A DNA stretch of 64,000 nucleotides from Echinarachnius parma (Eukaryota > Echinodermata > Echinoidea > Clypeasteroida > Echinarachniidae): contig JBAMJV010005506.1 in NCBI GenBank assembly GCA_037951105.1, positions 124,001 through 188,000 on the forward strand, read 5' to 3'. Each line of letters opens with the position of its first letter. Position 1 is the first letter of the stretch. Below, one piece after another: positions 54,605-64,000 of this stretch. The notes under the pieces were generated by a model, which saw only the letters and a program-made list of their open reading frames with translations, was not told the DNA's origin and did no database searches. Made by a program: the position numbers and the translations under genes.

Positions 54605-56530
54605 CCTTCAGTTTGGAGAGAACGCTCGTTAAACTCACTGGGAGTTTCCTGGTTTTCTCTTATCTCCCTTTTTACAAATCGGGGCCACATTCACTTCTCC
54701 CCAGGACAGGCGTCTAGTATATACTACACATATGGATAGAGGGGCTTAGATATACAATCCACCAGTTTTTTTCAGGATGCGGTTGTGCACTAGATCAGGT
54801 CCTACAGATTTTGACTGATCCAGTTTTGAGATCATTTCCTTTACCATCTCTTAGGTAAAGGTTATTGTTTCGATACTTGTACCACAAACTCTAGACTCAA
54901 AATCTGGAACATTAGTGACGTCCTCCTCTGTGAAAACTGAAGTAAAGAATATGTTCACTGTTTCTGCTTTGTCTTCATCCGATTCAGCGTTGGTTCCATC
55001 AGATTTCCCCAGGGTTCCAATTCCTTGCTTGGTTTTAGTTTTACTTTGTATATTGTACATATTTCCAGAAGCTTTTGGGATTTGTCTTAACTTCTGATGT
55101 TAGTTTACTTTCAAATGTCTTCTTCGCACTTACAACTTCCTTTGTTGCTTCATTACTTGCCTTATTGAAAGTAACTCTGTCAAGCACGTTATCTGTCTTC
55201 TGGAAACGGTTCCAAGCTTTGTGTTTCGTGTTTACAGCTTGCTTCACTTTACTATTCATCGATAGTGGTTGCTGCTTTGATATAGCTCTACTTTTAGGTA
55301 CAGATATATTTACTAACATCTCAATGGAGCTAACAAGATCTTCGACTGTGTTCGATGTATGATAGATATAATTGTTCTTTACATATTTTATCATGCCATA
55401 TAGTCACCTTTGAAAACAACGAAGTGTTCTATATTTGTTATTCGATGAATGCTGCCTGGAATTATCAGTCTAAAATTCAAAAACATGTGGTCACTTTTTT
55501 CCAACTGGTGATGAAACTTTAAGGCGGTCCACCAAGTCCTCTTGATGTGTGATAACTAGGTCCAGAACATTTGACTTCTGCCTTTTCTTTTCCGCGCTAG
55601 TTCTTCAACTAGCTGTGTCAGAAAATGGTCTTGGAGTAAGTCTATAAAATAACTGGCATATCTACACCCGGTTCTAGATACTGCAGGAATCTGCCAGTTG
55701 GTATTTCGTAAGTTACATTCGCCGACGATGGACAAGACAGGCGGTGACTTTCCCACTTTATGTATAAGGCGTAATAGGGATTCATCGTTAGAAACAGTAC
55801 TCTTTGTGCTTTTGTAGATACATCCAAAAATAATTTCTTGTGATCCACGTACAATTTTGCACCAGAAGATATCTTAAAAAAGAACTTGTTTTTACTTGTA
55901 AATTCTTCTTTACATATAATACTACGCCTCTATAACTTCTTGTAGGCAGAAACATATTGTAACCAGGAAACTGAAGTTCACTTTCTTCCACTGGCATGAC
56001 TGGAAACACTGAGGTTTTAGGAAATATCTCCACCAGAGCAATAATATCTGGATCCACAATAGCAATCCTCGCTTCTAATTGAAACTTCTTGTTAAGTAGA
56101 TAATCAACATTGCTGTACATACATGACAATTGGTCGTCGTTAAAAACTTCAGTATTTACACAGTTAATTGAAGCCTTGTGTTGGTAAGTCTCTCCGAAAG
56201 GGCTGTGGGCTCTTGGGAGGACCATCCTCGACTTCCTTCTTCTGTGTTTACTGAGTTGATAGCTCCTTTCTCCTAACAAGTTTGTCTCCTCGAATAACCC
56301 TATTTCTGTCCCCTTCACTTTGTCTCCTTTTTTATCTCTTTGACCAGATTGTTTCTTGACAAACGTTCTTTTTTGTCAAGTCTTGTTGAATGTAAAGCTC
56401 CCTAAAACATTGGGTCCAAATCGCAACTAACTGGCTTTCCTCCTTGCATCACTGCTCGACTCGGGGCTAGAAAATTCCACCAACAGAGGACGTGGTCTTG
56501 CATCGCTATCGAGATTCCTTCTCTCCAATG
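54605..56530 (-). pseudogene. CR1-like LINE, endonuclease to early RT (copy 2)
   Basis: Minus-strand fragments show the endonuclease (Y-S-N-V-D-Y-L-L-N-K-K, A-L-V-E-I-F-P-K-T, G-V-V-L-Y-V-K-K-N-L), then the linker (K-A-E-T-V-N-I-F-F-T-S-V-F-T-E-E-D). The RT beginning follows (S-V-G-P-D-L-V-H-N-R-I-L-K and A-P-I-C-K-K-G-D-K). It stops where the element near 54592 begins. Several stops and frameshifts. Homologous to 26375-28245. Confidence 0.78.
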
Positions 56531-56805
56531 ATGATGACATTTTATTGACAAAATAAGAATAATGCAAATAAAACAGTATAAAAGGAGACAAACATATTAA
56601 TCGACTTAATAGGTTTCGTAAGATTGCAATCATAATATTTTAACCCTTTTCTTTAAAAGGTTATGTTTAAGAAACTTGTCGCTTGATTCGGGTGTTCAAA
56701 CAGGGATCAATATAGTGCCATTTTTTTCATTCCGCTGATGCATGAGTGAGTGCTTTGAAACTACTTTCGGTTTTCAATGAATCTACAATTTAAGATTCCC
56801 GCAAG

Positions 56806-57308
56806 ATTTCCCCTAAAAGTGGCATCGTACGTACGGGCGCCTTATCCCGAATCGGAACATTTGTGACTTAGGCATTAGCCACTTCTGCTCCGGGGCGTAG
56901 CTATGGGAGGCCTGAAGGATACGTGCCCCCCCCCCCCCCCCCCCCCCTCCCCACAGGTGCCACCGGGCCAGAGAAGAACTCAACCACAAACAAAAATGAG
57001 TCCGTACGTCCATGCCACACTATAAGTGTTATATTTTCCCCATTTCCCTCATCATGCTAAACAAGTACGAGTTCCTATACGCCCCTGCTTATGTTCCCAT
57101 GCACACTAACATTATTATAATCTATCATACACTTATTATAGATTTGTCACGAAGACAGCAATCAATAATAAGACATTTCCATATACTGTATTGATTACAA
57201 ATATGTATGCCACCATGGCTTTTTCTACACTGTATTTTAGGAGTATGTAAGAATGTAATTACATAATGGTATAATAGTGTATAAAGTTCATTAGTCCATT
57301 GACAAGAT
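56806..57308. mobile_element. About 500-bp insertion specific to duplication copy 2
   Basis: Copy 1 near 29303 reads CCCGCAAGAAGCAACCAAATA. In copy 2 the phrase is opened after GCAAGA and resumes at ACAAGATGCAACCAAAT. The insert has a poly-C tract at 56927-56947 and no open gene. Family not identified. Confidence 0.55.
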
Positions 57309-57997
57309 GCAACCAAATAGGTATAATTATGTGTTGTTATATAGGCATGCAAGTGATCATGCGTACAAGTAATTGCTTATGTTTGTATAAACTGCAGTAA
57401 TGAAGTACAGTATTAGTATTATTCCTTTCTTTGCCAATGGATGACACATTTCTTTGATACATGTGTATGTTTGAAGACTAAATCAAATATATATATCTAT
57501 ATATGCATATTTGTTTTTACATACAGATTAGACAATCTGTTAACTACCACCATTTGTTTTTGTATCTATATCTGTGATCGAAGTCTGAATTTGTTTTAAT
57601 AACTACAAACCTACTCGCGATTAAACTTTATGATTATGAAGGGGGTTTTTAAGGAACATTTATCATGTTGAGGTTCGTGTAAGCTGTAATTAGCCAGTCA
57701 ACAATGATGGTTGCGATATAACAAGGAGAAATCAAAACATTTTTTCTATTGGTTGTTAGATAATGGTCTCAAGTGATATTTTCATAATGCGGTCGAAGTC
57801 TGTTGTTAGCCAATACAATCATGTGATTTGATATACATATAGTAATAAGTAATGTATCAAGTGACTTTAGTTGTTGTTGTTTCTTAGTGTCTTACCGTAT
57901 TTCAATTCTTGGGTGAATGGAGACTTTGTATGATTATGAATGTATGATTTAGTTCGCTTGCGAGGTTTGATTGGAAATAGTTTGGTTCGTAAAGACC

Positions 57998-58070
57998 ATG
58001 GAGGAAGCAAAGCCTTCTTCGTTCCTGGTGATATTAATACTGGCATGCCTCTTCTCCTTCTCTACACAAG
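57998..58070 (+). CDS. Gene C exon 1, signal peptide
   Basis: AAGACCATGG start and the same 73-nt length as gene B exon 1. It differs at two residues (P for L, I for M); the hydrophobic core is retained. Confidence 0.85.
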
Positions 58071-61000
58071 GTAAGTAGCAAGATCATGGAGTCAGGTGTC
58101 GTTATATTCTGTTCTGGGACAAATTGCAAATCTGTTCATCAGTAACCACATTCTTGTAACCACATATGCATGTCTACTGGTCTGGTAATTACAACATTTG
58201 GCGAAAATCATTCAGATATCATACAAAAATGTATCTGTGATGTGAAATTAAATGTGCCATTTTATGGATAATAAATCGTCTTAGTTTTAAATTTTGCTCT
58301 TTTACATTCAAAACTAATCCGCCATCTTCACATATGCTGCAAACAAAGACAATTAAACTAATTATTATATAATGTGTTTGTTTTATACCTAGTATATTTA
58401 GTTACTTATGTCATAACAAATTAACTAATTTTTCGTACCGGTTACTGTTTCCATATGTAAGATTTGTTTACTTTGTAAGTTGACATTTATCAGTACTTTC
58501 AGATTCAGATTGTTGAGATAAACCAAAATTAAATCAAATTAAAAATCATTGATTTATGTTATCTTGTGGGCCATGACAAAGAGGTTACAAGGTACTTTCA
58601 ATGTTTACATCTTTAGGAACTGGATTCTACATTCACAACTATTTTAGCAGATCAGATTAGTTTGCATGATATTGAAGTACATTTTCCTTGTGTGATCAGA
58701 CTGTGCCAGGCCAACAGATCTGCAAGACAATGTGAAAATTAGCCCAAACCAAACCTCGTACAAGCTGTGGTACCCCTACACAGCGTCTTGTGAAAAAGGG
58801 TACAATGTGGCAGGACCAACAGACTTCTTCTGCAGCTCAGACTACGATGGCAAACCCGATTACTGGTATCCAGACCCGTCGTTGACAGGCTGTAATGGTA
58901 CAAACAATTATAAATTAAAACAAAAATTATAATTCAATTACAAAATTGTAAAAGCCAAGCTAACATAATCTATTTTGCAATTGAGAGTTTATCATCTTCT
59001 TGTGTATTTTATAGACATTAAGTATTACAGCAAGGTACATCCTCACCCATTCTCTTAAAACAAATCATTAATTGAAAGTTACTTATTTCCTTCTGAAAGT
59101 TTATACAATCTTCATAATAATCATTATCTCGATTCGTCGTTATGTCATAATGATATGTTACTAAGTATAATATTTTTAAATAATCATATACACGTTATAC
59201 ACGAATGTTACCTGGCAGTATACGTACATGTATGAATGTCCCTTGTTTTTTGCGGCGATTCGTCGCTCTCAGTCCTATGATCGAGCTCGTTTCAGAACGG
59301 CAGTCAAAGAGTACGGGGTGTTCACTCAATCGAGGCCGTCTTCTTACACAACTCCAATCTGTCTTTGCACCTGTTTAGTGTACACAAATTAGTATTACAG
59401 AACACAAAATACATCATCAATCTACACAATATCTTGTACGCATATATACAAAACCCTGCACTTGATGGTAATTCGTGTTTTGAAGAAATGTGCATTAAAA
59501 GTTCAGATAATGCATGTTAAAGACGTATGTAAGACTTTTAGTATCATTGAAACAATCATATATTTGCCAAATATGGTAATATTATTTTTTTTTAGAAAAG
59601 TCATCAAATGAAAACTTGTAATGAGGCCTTTCATTGGCTTGAAAACCTAACTTTTCATTTTATTTGTTACTATATGTGTCAGTATAACGTTTGAAGATAT
59701 TGGTGCTAAATTTGTCATAACCATGGCAGTTCACATTCGATGATATAATATTTATGTTTTTGCCTTTTACATTTTTCAAGTTGCTGCCCAGTGTTCCAGG
59801 CCCAACGTCACAGACCCAGATGTAATAGTCACACCAGATAAGTCTACATACGACACGTATGAGAATATCGATTTCACATGCAGAGTTGAGGGGTACACTA
59901 TCCAAGGACCAGAATATGCCAGTTGTGGGGAGGACGAGGCATGGAGTCCTTCAAACTTACCGACATGTAGAGGTAATATCTCTTGTTTGGTTGTTTTGAT
60001 TTATTAATATATATTATGTAAACAGCCAGATGTGGAACACCCTTCTTTTTCAGCGAGGTTGTGGTGCACAAAACAAATATTATGAACAAATACAGATATT
60101 ATATATGTATATTAATTCGTAATTATAATCACAACTACTAACTAGCCAAACGAACCTGTACATCCGACATGTGATATTACATTTAATATCATGTGGCATG
60201 CTCTAAGGCGTGCAATTAACCTTGTCTTGTTCTCGTTTTGTTATGCACTTAAAAGTTCAAGTATTATTATAACTGTTTACCTCGATGTTATTTGTTTAAT
60301 GTTACTGAAATACTGTATAATCTCATGTTTAATTGTGTCATGTATATTATGTTCAATATTTAATTATCAATGTACGGAGGTCCTCGTCTATAAGTTAAGT
60401 TATTTTAAGTATGTATTATCTTTGTAAAATATCTGTAATTCAGCCATTTGGCTGCGATTGATATAATTTCCAATAAGACCTTTTCAATTTCAAAAGTGAT
60501 TCATTAACTTTCTAATTGTAAAATTCAACCAAAATCACTTGGAGCTTTTACACTTCTATAGTATATTGTTGTTTGGCTTATGGTGAACGTAGGTAGAATG
60601 AAATGCTTTTTCTTCAAATGTCTCCTTATTATAATCATGGAGATATTTATGATTGAGTGTAAAAGCGTTCCGGAACGCTTTCCGATTGCAATCACAAGCA
60701 GTGGGGGGTAGGTGATTAAATCTGACATAAATTTAGATTTTTTTTTTTTCACTAGGTAAATAATTTTCTTTATCAATCAAATTGTCCATACATCATTCAG
60801 AATGGTCATACCATAGTATTTCTGTATGATTGACAGGCCTGAAGTCTCAAAATACAAAAATACAATATATACATTTGGAGAAAGACAAATATGAAGTTAA
60901 TGGATCACTTTAATGCTGAATATTTTGTTCATGTTGTGTCATGGAATCGCTTATTTTATAATACATCATTTCCAAAGCCATACCAATCATATGATGAAAT

Positions 61001-64000
61001 TGTCAATGTGTTTTGCAGAAGGTTGTACTGCCCCAGCGAACACCAATGGTACTGACAGATATAATCATGGCGATACAGTAATGTTCTCTTGCAATCGTGG
61101 ATACAAGCTAGACGATGGAGCCCCAGCTATGGCTCTATGCGATGGCGGAGGGTGGAGCCCTGCCATTCAGTGTAAAGAGATAGAAGGTAAGACATATAAA
61201 ATAATATACTAATATACAATTTGATAAAACAAGTCATGAATTGTTCCCAGGAACCTATATTTATAATAATTATGCTTGTTATAGTTCCTATCTGTTCTAA
61301 AGACCTTCATTATCCCATGAACTTCAGTTCGAAAACCCCAGAAGGGAAATAATATTGAGAGCCATCTTCCTCTAATTCCTTGCCTCAAATCATGTCAAAT
61401 AGTTGTCCAATTACTCCTTCTCCACCAAAGTCCCTTTCCTAGTTAGATTGAGCCTCTGGAGATTTCACATGGTGTTGTCCTTCCATCGTGTCTTTCCGAT
61501 AATGATAATGATGATGGTCATGATGTTGATGATGATGATGCTGATGATGATGACGACGATGATGATGATGATAATGATGATGATGATGATGTTGATGATG
61601 ATGATGGTGATGATGAAGAAAATGATGATGATGATGAAGACGATGATGATGCTGATGAATACTTTACAGTACTTGTTTGACGTCATTTATCTGTTTCAAA
61701 CATTCAAACACGCCCACTCCTCCATTATAGTTACGATCTGTATTATTTGCTTGACAAGATAAAGGTTAATGTGATGTCCTTTGTTGGTTTGCCTTCCCTG
61801 CCCTCTTCAGACCAGTCCACACCATCTCATCTCAACCCCAACAGTTTATCCGACTCTCTCTATATGATGTTACCCACTTTCAGTTCGTTTTTACTAAATA
61901 TCACTTATTTTCACTTATTTGGGTCAATAATTTGGTCTCCAGCTCGTAATTGTCTCGACAACAAAATGAACAGCACTGGACATTATTGGCTAAATTGTGC
62001 ATCGCATCTCAACAGTAGAAACACTACTTAGAGTGAAATTAAAAAAATCAATTAATGTAACTTAGATTGTAAACCGTAAAAAGCGCATCCGTATTCTGTA
62101 CCAGCCATATAGCTTCCACTCGCACGGAAGTGTCGCCAGTTTGATAATTTTTATAATGATTTTATATTTTTAAATTAATACAATTCGTAGGTCTTGAATG
62201 CGATTCTCGGGAAGCCCCATTGTTTATGTTCATTTTATTTATTTAATTAATGATAATAAATAATATTCTTGATTTATAAAGCGCCTATCACGATTGATAA
62301 TCATCTCTAAGCGCTTTACAATTATATTACTCGGATGAACTCCCTGTACTTTATTAGTTGAATAATGTTACGATATCAGGGGCGGATCTAGCTTTTTGCT
62401 AAGGGGGGGGGGGGGGGGGGATTGACCCGAGCCGCGTAGCGGCGAGTGGGGGGAGAGTCCGAGAGGGGGGTGTCCCCCCTCTCGGCGATTCTTTTTGCTA
62501 TTTTGAACCTCCGTAAGTGATTTGTTTTTTCATTTTTTTTTTCTTCACTTTTTTCACTGATACATTTTCACTTGGCAGCCCAAGGGGGGGGGGGGGGGGG
62601 GTTTAAACCCCTTACCCCCCCCCCCCCCCCCCTGGATCCGCCACTGAATATTATATGGTTACAAACTTCTACTTACAACTTCTTGGAAGGGCACGTGATC
62701 CACCACAAAGCGAAACATTAGTCAATTAATCATGGTTTATCTATCATTTTGTATCTTGGCATAATACTCGTTTGCTACACAGGATGCTTAGCTCCGCCCA
62801 GTCAAATCAATATACACTACACGTTGACTGCTGGTAAGGTTGATGATGGTGGTCGTTACGCCGTTCACTCCAAGCTCGATATGCAGTGCTTCGGGGAAAG
62901 GAACGTATGGGGACCGCTGTACTCTTACTGCAATGAAACCAATCAATGGGAACCTGACCCTCTGAAAATCAAGTGCTACGGTAAGAATATTTCAGATATA
63001 TTTGCATCTATATTTGCATATAATTATAGTTAGTATTCTCCCCGGGGAGTGAGGATGGTGGTGCTTACTCCATTCACTCCGAGCTGGATATGCAGTGCAT
63101 GGGGCAGAAGAATCCCTAGCGACCGCTTTACCCTTACTACAACCAGATCAAACGATGGGGACCCGACCCTCTGAAACCCAAGTGCTACGGTAATTCAGCT
63201 GTAGTCATAATAGTTGCATGTGGCTAATTTGCTCCCCGGGGAGTGAAAATTGTGGTGTTTGCCACATCCACTTTAAGCTGGCTATGTAGTGCATGGGCAG
63301 AGAAATCCCTTGCGACTGCTTTATTCTAACTGCAACCAAATCAAAAAGTAGGGACCCGACCCTCTGAAACCCAAGTGCTACGGTTACAATTATTCAGCTA
63401 TAGATGCATAGAGGGTTAGAATGCTCTCCGGGGAGTGGGGATGGTGATGTTTATCAGGTTTACCCAAAGCTGGTTCTGCGGTGCCTGGGGCAGAGTAATG
63501 CATGCGCTCTTACTGTAACGCGACCAAGCAATGGGAGCCTGACCCTCTAAAACTCTAAATGTGCTTCTTTAAGATATGGTCTCCAAACTAAAACGACAAA
63601 TCCAGTCATAATTACAGCCATGTCGTTTCGATGAATGTTTTAGGTCATTTGGGGGAAATATTCGTACACGTCTTAGCGGGGGATAGGCACGGAGGTTGCA
63701 TGTTAGGCAAATTATTATTAAACGACAATGACGTGATTATGATGACAAGGAACACGCACAATTATTTATTGCTTTGAAATCGTCATAACATGCAATTTGA
63801 CGTTTTTTCTTGTGAATAGACAAATGTGCCAAACCAGCGTTCGATGACGAACGCGTTACTGTGACGTCATTGCGCTCAGGAAGGACCGATGGCGCATACT
63901 ACGATCACACTGATACAGTCAAGTTCAGTTGTCCAGACGGTATCTTCGTGGACGGCCCCTGGAGGGCGTCCTGCAAAAATGGCACGTGGTCTACGCCCAT
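57998..64000 (+). CDS. Gene C: secreted multi-CCP protein, 3' end outside the window
   Basis: Exons 57998-58070 (signal peptide), 58700-58897, 59781-59972, 61019-61186, 62783-62980 and 63820 onward give a signal peptide plus at least five CCP modules, all joined in phase 1. The first four exons and their introns are paralogous to gene B. Whether an avidin domain follows cannot be seen. All GT-AG sites are intact. Probable secreted binding protein. Confidence 0.82.
58700..58897 (+). CDS. Gene C exon 2, CCP module 1
   Basis: 198 nt, same as gene B. Cysteines D-C-A-R-P, A-S-C-E, F-F-C-S and T-G-C-N; Trp in D-Y-W-Y-P. Several charge changes relative to gene B cluster between Cys1 and Cys3. Confidence 0.9.
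59781..59972 (+). CDS. Gene C exon 3, CCP module 2
   Basis: Acceptor TTTTTCAAG. Cysteines A-Q-C-S-R-P, F-T-C-R, A-S-C-G and P-T-C-R. One codon longer than gene B: N-V-T-D-P against N-V-D-P, which creates an N-glycosylation site. Confidence 0.87.
61019..61186 (+). CDS. Gene C exon 4, CCP module 3
   Basis: Acceptor GTTTTGCAG, donor GAAG/GTAAGA. Cysteines G-C-T-A-P, F-S-C-N, A-L-C-D and I-Q-C-K; Trp in G-W-S-P. One codon shorter than gene B. Homology between the two loci ends shortly after this exon. Confidence 0.88.
61500..61665. repeat. GAT triplet microsatellite
   Basis: (GAT)n with GAC, GTT and GAA interruptions; Met/Asp-rich frames across it are artefacts. Confidence 0.95.
62260..62330. 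repeat. Copy of the AAGCGC palindromic mini-element
   Basis: TTGATTTATAAAGCGCCTAT, then CTCTAAGCGCTTTACAATTA; closely similar to 41744-41815. Confidence 0.7.
62380..62646. mobile_element. Short hAT-like element with G-rich interior
   Basis: Ends CAGGGGCGGATCTAG and CTGGATCCGCCACTG. Poly-G and poly-C tracts plus a GAGAGGGGGGTGTCCCCCCT hairpin inside. No clean 8-bp duplication was found, so the superfamily is tentative. Confidence 0.5.
62783..62980 (+). CDS. Gene C exon 5, CCP module 4
   Basis: Acceptor GCTACACAG, donor CTACG/GTAAGA, 66 codons. Cysteines G-C-L-A-P, M-Q-C-F, S-Y-C-N and I-K-C-Y; Trp in Q-W-E-P. This is the source of the degenerate copies that follow. Confidence 0.9.
63030..63191 (+). 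pseudogene. Decayed duplicate of CCP exon 5, first copy
   Basis: Homology from GGATGGTGGTGCTTACTCCA to CCAAGTGCTACGGTAA. A TAG interrupts the frame after AGAAGAATCCC, the S-Y-C cysteine codon is lost (TACTACAAC), and the 5' part of the exon with its acceptor is missing. Confidence 0.8.
63225..63383 (+). pseudogene. Decayed duplicate of CCP exon 5, second copy
   Basis: Retains CCCCGGGGAGTGA and AAGTGCTACGGTTAC, but has in-frame stops (AAGTAGGGAC, ATGTAGTGC) and small deletions. Confidence 0.75.
63425..63560 (+). pseudogene. Decayed duplicate of CCP exon 5, third copy
   Basis: CTCCGGGGAGTGGGGATGGT at the start; TCTTACTGTAACGCGACCAA and CAATGGGAGCCTGACCCTCT are well kept. An internal deletion removes the WGPLY part, and the end runs into a stop instead of a donor. 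Confidence 0.75.
63820..64000 (+). CDS. Gene C exon 6, CCP module 5 (cut by window end)
   Basis: Acceptor CTTGTGAATAG. Reads K-C-A-K-P, F-S-C-P, A-S-C-K and G-T-W-S-T; three cysteines and the Trp are present and the fourth should follow just beyond 64000. Confidence 0.88.

Noticed and set aside
61403..61762. Met/Asp-rich frame
   Set aside because: Produced by the GAT microsatellite.

Overview
The window is AT-rich, intron-rich eukaryotic DNA crowded with transposable elements. It has no prokaryotic gene organisation. Genes are split into short phase-1 exons encoding complement control protein (CCP/sushi) modules and a fibropellin-type avidin domain. That combination, the many fold-back elements, and the Penelope-like and CR1-like retroelements point to a marine deuterostome invertebrate. 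An echinoderm is most likely, but the species cannot be fixed from sequence alone.

Three plus-strand secreted or surface-protein genes account for the unique coding sequence. Gene A (before 3419 to 15954, 5' end not seen) has a tandem array of 30-nt microexons. Each encodes a Ser/Thr/Pro-rich decapeptide (EMSTALPSSR type) in phase 1-1. The array is followed by two ectodomain exons and a short exon ending in a hydrophobic tail, so the product looks like a GPI-anchored or membrane-anchored protein on a mucin-like stalk. Gene B (34790-46916) is complete: signal peptide, three CCP modules and an avidin domain, in seven exons and 332 codons. Gene C (57998 to beyond 64000) is a paralogue of gene B's first four exons. 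It continues with further CCP exons, between which lie three decayed copies of one CCP exon.

Layout: 1-3181 holds the 5' part of a minus-strand LTR retrotransposon (LTR, tRNA-Leu primer site, coiled-coil gag-like ORF). 3182-10131 is the 455/725-bp tandem array carrying the gene A microexons, with a 529-bp mariner-like fold-back element and a 437-bp GC-rich Harbinger-like element inserted. 11480-15954 is the 3' part of gene A, whose introns hold nested fold-back elements and triplet microsatellites. 16105-30149 is a transposon graveyard: piggyBac-like MITEs, a hAT element, CR1-like LINE pieces, short satellites. 30417-34655 and 36878-38932 are two hAT elements of one family flanking the first exons of gene B. 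47519-50364 is a 5'-truncated Penelope-like element with reverse transcriptase and GIY-YIG domains and a candidate hammerhead ribozyme. 54605-61186 is the segmental duplicate of 26375-40639 that carries gene C.

The two copies of the segmental duplication act as each other's empty site. Insertions of at least seven elements in copy 1 can be read directly against copy 2, several with exact target-site duplications. The most unusual structures are the microexon stalk array, the CCP-avidin protein with an altered biotin pocket, the row of decaying CCP exons, the candidate ribozyme, and a 14-bp motif repeated nine times in one orientation inside a hAT element.
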